A stretch of 64,000 nucleotides of DNA from Niabella insulamsoli (GTDB taxonomy: Bacteria; Bacteroidota; Bacteroidia; Chitinophagales; Chitinophagaceae), in contig NZ_CP190246.1 in NCBI RefSeq assembly GCF_039652435.2, positions 3,906,001 through 3,970,000 on the forward strand, read 5' to 3'. Shown piece after piece: positions 61,677 through 64,000 of this stretch. A program made the translations under genes and the position numbers. Position 1 is the first letter of the stretch, and each line of letters begins with the position of its first letter. The notes beneath the pieces were generated by a model. It was not told where the DNA came from, made no database searches, and saw only the letters and a list, made by a program, of their open reading frames with translations.

Positions 61677-63074
61677 ATGACCATCCAGTCAAAAACAACG
61701 ATTCTATTTACCATTTTGACCGCCGCCGTTTTTACGGTACTGGCGGTTATTGTATATTATTTTTCAAACAAATTTGCTTACGCAGATTTCTACAAGCGCC
61801 TGGAATTGCGGGTTCATATCGCTTCCAAATATCAGTTTGAAGAAGATCATAATACCACCGAATCTTTCAAAGTTATTCAGCGGCAATATCTCGAACGGCT
61901 GCCCGATGAAAAGTCGCATATCATTCCATTGAATGAAAAAGGCCAGCCCCAACCGCCGTTCCCGCCCAACCTACCGGAATCTTATCTGAGCCGTATCAAA
62001 ATCGCCAACGGCGGAACCGTTTTTTACCAGTACCGGCAAGAGCATTTTGCCGGCATTTATTATAAAGACGAAACCGGGAATTACCTGGTGATCGAATCCG
62101 CAGTTAATAAATACGGTGGCGAGATCATCAGGCAACTGGGTTATATCCTTATCATCACGCTGGTGGCTTCGGTGATTATCATTTATAGCGTCGGGATGTA
62201 TTTTTCTCAGAAAACCTTTCAGCCTTTCCGGTATATCACCGAGCGGGTGCGAGCGATAAGTGAGGGCAATCTTCATCTACGCCTCAAAAGACCTGAAGGC
62301 AGCGATGAACTGGGTTCGCTGATCGACACTTTCAATATTATGTTGGATAAGCTTTCTACAGCTTTTGAGGCGCAAAACAATTTTGTAAGCCACGCATCTC
62401 ACGAGTTTCGTACACCGCTTACTTCGATTATTGCAGAAGCGGACTATGCATTAACGCGCGACCGGAACGTGGAAGACTATAAACAAAGCCTTACCAATAT
62501 TATTCAGCAGGCAGAAAAATTGCAACGCCTGACCAAAGGACTGCTGGCGCTGGCTCAGTCGGGCTTTGATGGGAAGACCCAACGCTGGGAACGGATCAGG
62601 CTCGATGAATTGTTATTTAGAATCAGGGAAAATGTGACGGATGTGGAACCCGATAACCAGGTATCTATTTTTCTACCCGACCTTCCCGAACAGGAAAGCG
62701 AGATCAGCGTATATGGCAACGAAGAGCTGCTGAAAGTTGCGTTGGACAACATTGTATTAAATGCCTGTAAATACTCGGGCAACGCGCCCGTGAGCATCGA
62801 ATTAAAGCTCGCCCGCGACAAGGCTATTATCATTGTGACGGATAAGGGGATTGGTATTCCTGTGAACGAAGTAAAATATATTTATGACCCTTTTTTCCGC
62901 GCTTCTAATACGGGAAGATTTGAAGGTTATGGCATTGGCATGCCTTTAACAAGAAATATCATTCGGATGCACAGGGGCAGCATCGACGTCGTATCTGCTG
63001 AAAACCAGGGAACTACAATTAAGATTTCACTTCCAATTGTTAACGATCCGGAAAAGTTATTAAAAACCGATTAA
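61677..63074 (+). CDS. Sensor histidine kinase with periplasmic sensor and HAMP
   Basis: 465 residues: membrane helix (about 9-30), periplasmic domain (about 31-152), second helix (about 153-175), HAMP (about 178-230), HisKA with SHASHEFRTPLTSI (His242) and HATPase_c with NIVLNACKYSG, TDKGIGIP and GYGIGMPLTRNI. The layout is that of CusS/BaeS-type kinases. The ligand is unknown. The stop is two bases before the operator-like array. Confidence 0.95.
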   Translation: MTIQSKTTILFTILTAAVFTVLAVIVYYFSNKFAYADFYKRLELRVHIASKYQFEEDHNTTESFKVIQRQYLERLPDEKSHIIPLNEKGQPQPPFPPNLPESYLSRIKIANGGTVFYQYRQEHFAGIYYKDETGNYLVIESAVNKYGGEIIRQLGYILIITLVASVIIIYSVGMYFSQKTFQPFRYITERVRAISEGNLHLRLKRPEGSDELGSLIDTFNIMLDKLSTAFEAQNNFVSHASHEFRTPLTSIIAEADYALTRDRNVEDYKQSLTNIIQQAEKLQRLTKGLLALAQSGFDGKTQRWERIRLDELLFRIRENVTDVEPDNQVSIFLPDLPEQESEISVYGNEELLKVALDNIVLNACKYSGNAPVSIELKLARDKAIIIVTDKGIGIPVNEVKYIYDPFFRASNTGRFEGYGIGMPLTRNIIRMHRGSIDVVSAENQGTTIKISLPIVNDPEKLLKTD

Positions 63075-63076
63075 AA

Positions 63077-63153
63077 TTTTAAAGTCGTTTTAATACCATT
63101 CTAATACTATTCTAACTATAATCTAACTTGAGTCTTAAGCCCTTTTAATGCCT
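63077..63153. promoter_or_regulatory. Seven-unit, 11-bp phased array (putative regulator binding site)
   Basis: Seven consecutive 11-base units begin at 63077, 63088, 63099, 63110, 63121, 63132 and 63143. Each has the core TTYTAA or a close variant: T at positions 2 and 4 and A at position 6 in all seven, A at position 5 in six, T or C at position 3. The unit equals one helical turn, as in OmpR/PhoB-family direct repeats. It ends six bases before the -7-like box of the downstream gene. Confidence 0.75.
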
Positions 63154-63159
63154 CTGCCG

Positions 63160-63167
63160 CAGTTTTG
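63160..63167 (+). promoter_or_regulatory. -7-like box of the UspA-like gene, behind the array
   Basis: CAGTTTTG matches seven of eight positions of TAnnTTTG (first base C), with the ATG 24 bases further at 63192. There is no TTG at -33; the array occupies that position, which fits an activator-dependent promoter. Confidence 0.45.
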
Positions 63168-63191
63168 CTGTATCATTTAAAACAGCATACT

Positions 63192-63680
63192 ATGGTAAAT
63201 ATTTTAATTCCAACCGACTTCTCTCAAGCTTCTTTCCGCCTGGCGGAACAAACCGTGAAAACCCTGAACCAGGAAGTAAACATCATTTTGTTTCACATCT
63301 ATAAAATGCCAAATGGTATCAACGACCTGATTCGCAAGGAACCTCCTTATGCCGCGATGATGAACGATTCTTTCAGGCAGAATTGCAAATACCTGAAATA
63401 CAAATATCCTGATCTGATTAAAAAAATATGTTTTAAATACCTGACAGGAAATACGCAGGCGGTGTTTAACAATTTTACGGAAGCCAACGAAATTGATATG
63501 ATCGTTTGCCCGGACAATTATGTATTTACCAAAAGTCACCAATCAAGCCTGAACCCGGTTCCATTTTTCAAAAAAAGCAAGGTGACACTCTTGTCGAGCT
63601 TTGTGAACCGTATGGATAAACCCGCTGTAAAAGAGGAAACAAATGTTGCTATAGCAGACGTAGCGCTCGCAAGCGCCTGA
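63192..63680 (+). CDS. UspA-like small stress protein
   Basis: 162 residues. NILIPTDFSQASFRLAEQTVKTL is the universal stress protein start (Asp after IPT, then helix), and IILFHIYKMP, then NEIDMIVCPDNYVF, give the next strands. The usual GxxG-9-GS/T nucleotide loop is not seen, so ATP binding is doubtful. ATG 63192 is chosen over an open extension to 63165. It follows the operator-like array. Confidence 0.75.
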   Translation: MVNILIPTDFSQASFRLAEQTVKTLNQEVNIILFHIYKMPNGINDLIRKEPPYAAMMNDSFRQNCKYLKYKYPDLIKKICFKYLTGNTQAVFNNFTEANEIDMIVCPDNYVFTKSHQSSLNPVPFFKKSKVTLLSSFVNRMDKPAVKEETNVAIADVALASA

Positions 63681-63739
63681 CAGGGATTATAGCCTGATAA
63701 AAGAAACGAGCACTGCTTATCAACCTAAAAAATACAAAT

Positions 63740-64000
63740 ATGTTACTGAAAAAAAATATACCGTTCAAATATGTATTTGGCAAAATCAAATATGAGATTA
63801 TTGCCATCGCAATTTACGCGACCATTATAGCCGTGCTTTACAGTTATTCGCATCTGACGAGAATCACGATCCCCTTGGCAGTGCCTGCCGTTTTGGGAAC
63901 AGTCATCTCGCTTTTATTAGGCTTCCGAAGCAACCAGGCCTACGACAGGTGGTGGGAAGCAAGGCATATTTGGGGCGCCATCGTAAACGACTCCAGAAGC
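63740..64000 (+). CDS. Bestrophin-family channel protein, 5' part only
   Basis: The first 87 codons are present; the gene runs off the window. It starts MLLKKNIPFKYVFGKIKYE, then a membrane helix (IIAIAIYATIIAVLYSYS), a second (LAVPAVLGTVISLLLGFR) and SNQAYDRWWEARHIWGAIVNDSR, the signature of bacterial bestrophin (UPF0187) anion/cation channels. It follows the UspA-like gene by 59 bases and probably shares the array-controlled promoter. Confidence 0.9.
   Translation, partial: MLLKKNIPFKYVFGKIKYEIIAIAIYATIIAVLYSYSHLTRITIPLAVPAVLGTVISLLLGFRSNQAYDRWWEARHIWGAIVNDSRS

Overview
The window looks like ordinary chromosome from a member of the Bacteroidota, probably the Chitinophagaceae or a close relative. 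The evidence is a moderate-GC genome, genes often preceded by the Bacteroidota -7 promoter box TAnnTTTG, carboxypeptidase-regulatory-domain TonB receptors, an outer-surface type lipoprotein, DUF3098, DUF5606, DUF2911 and YceI proteins, and an ftsX-DUF3098-uppP cluster. The family assignment is inference. I see no rRNA, tRNA, CRISPR array, prophage or insertion sequence.

Layout. 1-5.5 kb: tsaB, ridA, an orphan 2-oxoacid:ferredoxin oxidoreductase gamma-alpha subunit, and an S9 oligopeptidase. 5.6-13 kb: patatin phospholipase, a Crp/AhpD-like pair, truB, a propeller lipoprotein, two thioredoxin-fold proteins, mnmE. 13-16.5 kb: two broken genes, a RhuM-family remnant with an internal deletion and a secreted esterase cut by an in-frame TAA. 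16.5-19 kb: a tightly overlapping histidine kinase / P-loop NTPase / acetyltransferase operon. 19-31 kb: pirin, DUF202, a rhodanese-thioredoxin lipoprotein, an oxidoreductase, an M23 lipoprotein, a DJ-1/PfpI protein, rmuC, a HerA-like ATPase, a response regulator, ruvB. 31-44.7 kb: DUF937-OmpA, leuS, ftsX-DUF3098-uppP-MFS-MBL, DUF2911, YceI, a CHY zinc-finger lipoprotein with pepF, and DUF5606. 44.9-50 kb: an outer-membrane receptor-like barrel, then an ECF sigma / membrane anti-sigma-like / CpxP-like run. 50-57.4 kb: a propeller, a transglutaminase-like protein, a Cys-rich lipoprotein, a TonB-dependent receptor and a surface beta-helix lipoprotein. 57.7-64 kb: DUF47-Pit phosphate transport, galE, a response regulator/histidine kinase pair, a UspA-like protein and the start of a bestrophin-type channel.

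The most striking non-coding signal is an array of seven TTYTAA-type units spaced exactly 11 bp apart (63077-63153). It lies directly behind the two-component genes and directly in front of the UspA-like/bestrophin pair, and looks like a phased operator for an OmpR-family regulator. A second theme is short-period (7-8 bp) degenerate word repeats at three places: inside leuS, between pepF and DUF5606, and filling the gap before pit, where the repeat itself supplies the start codon.
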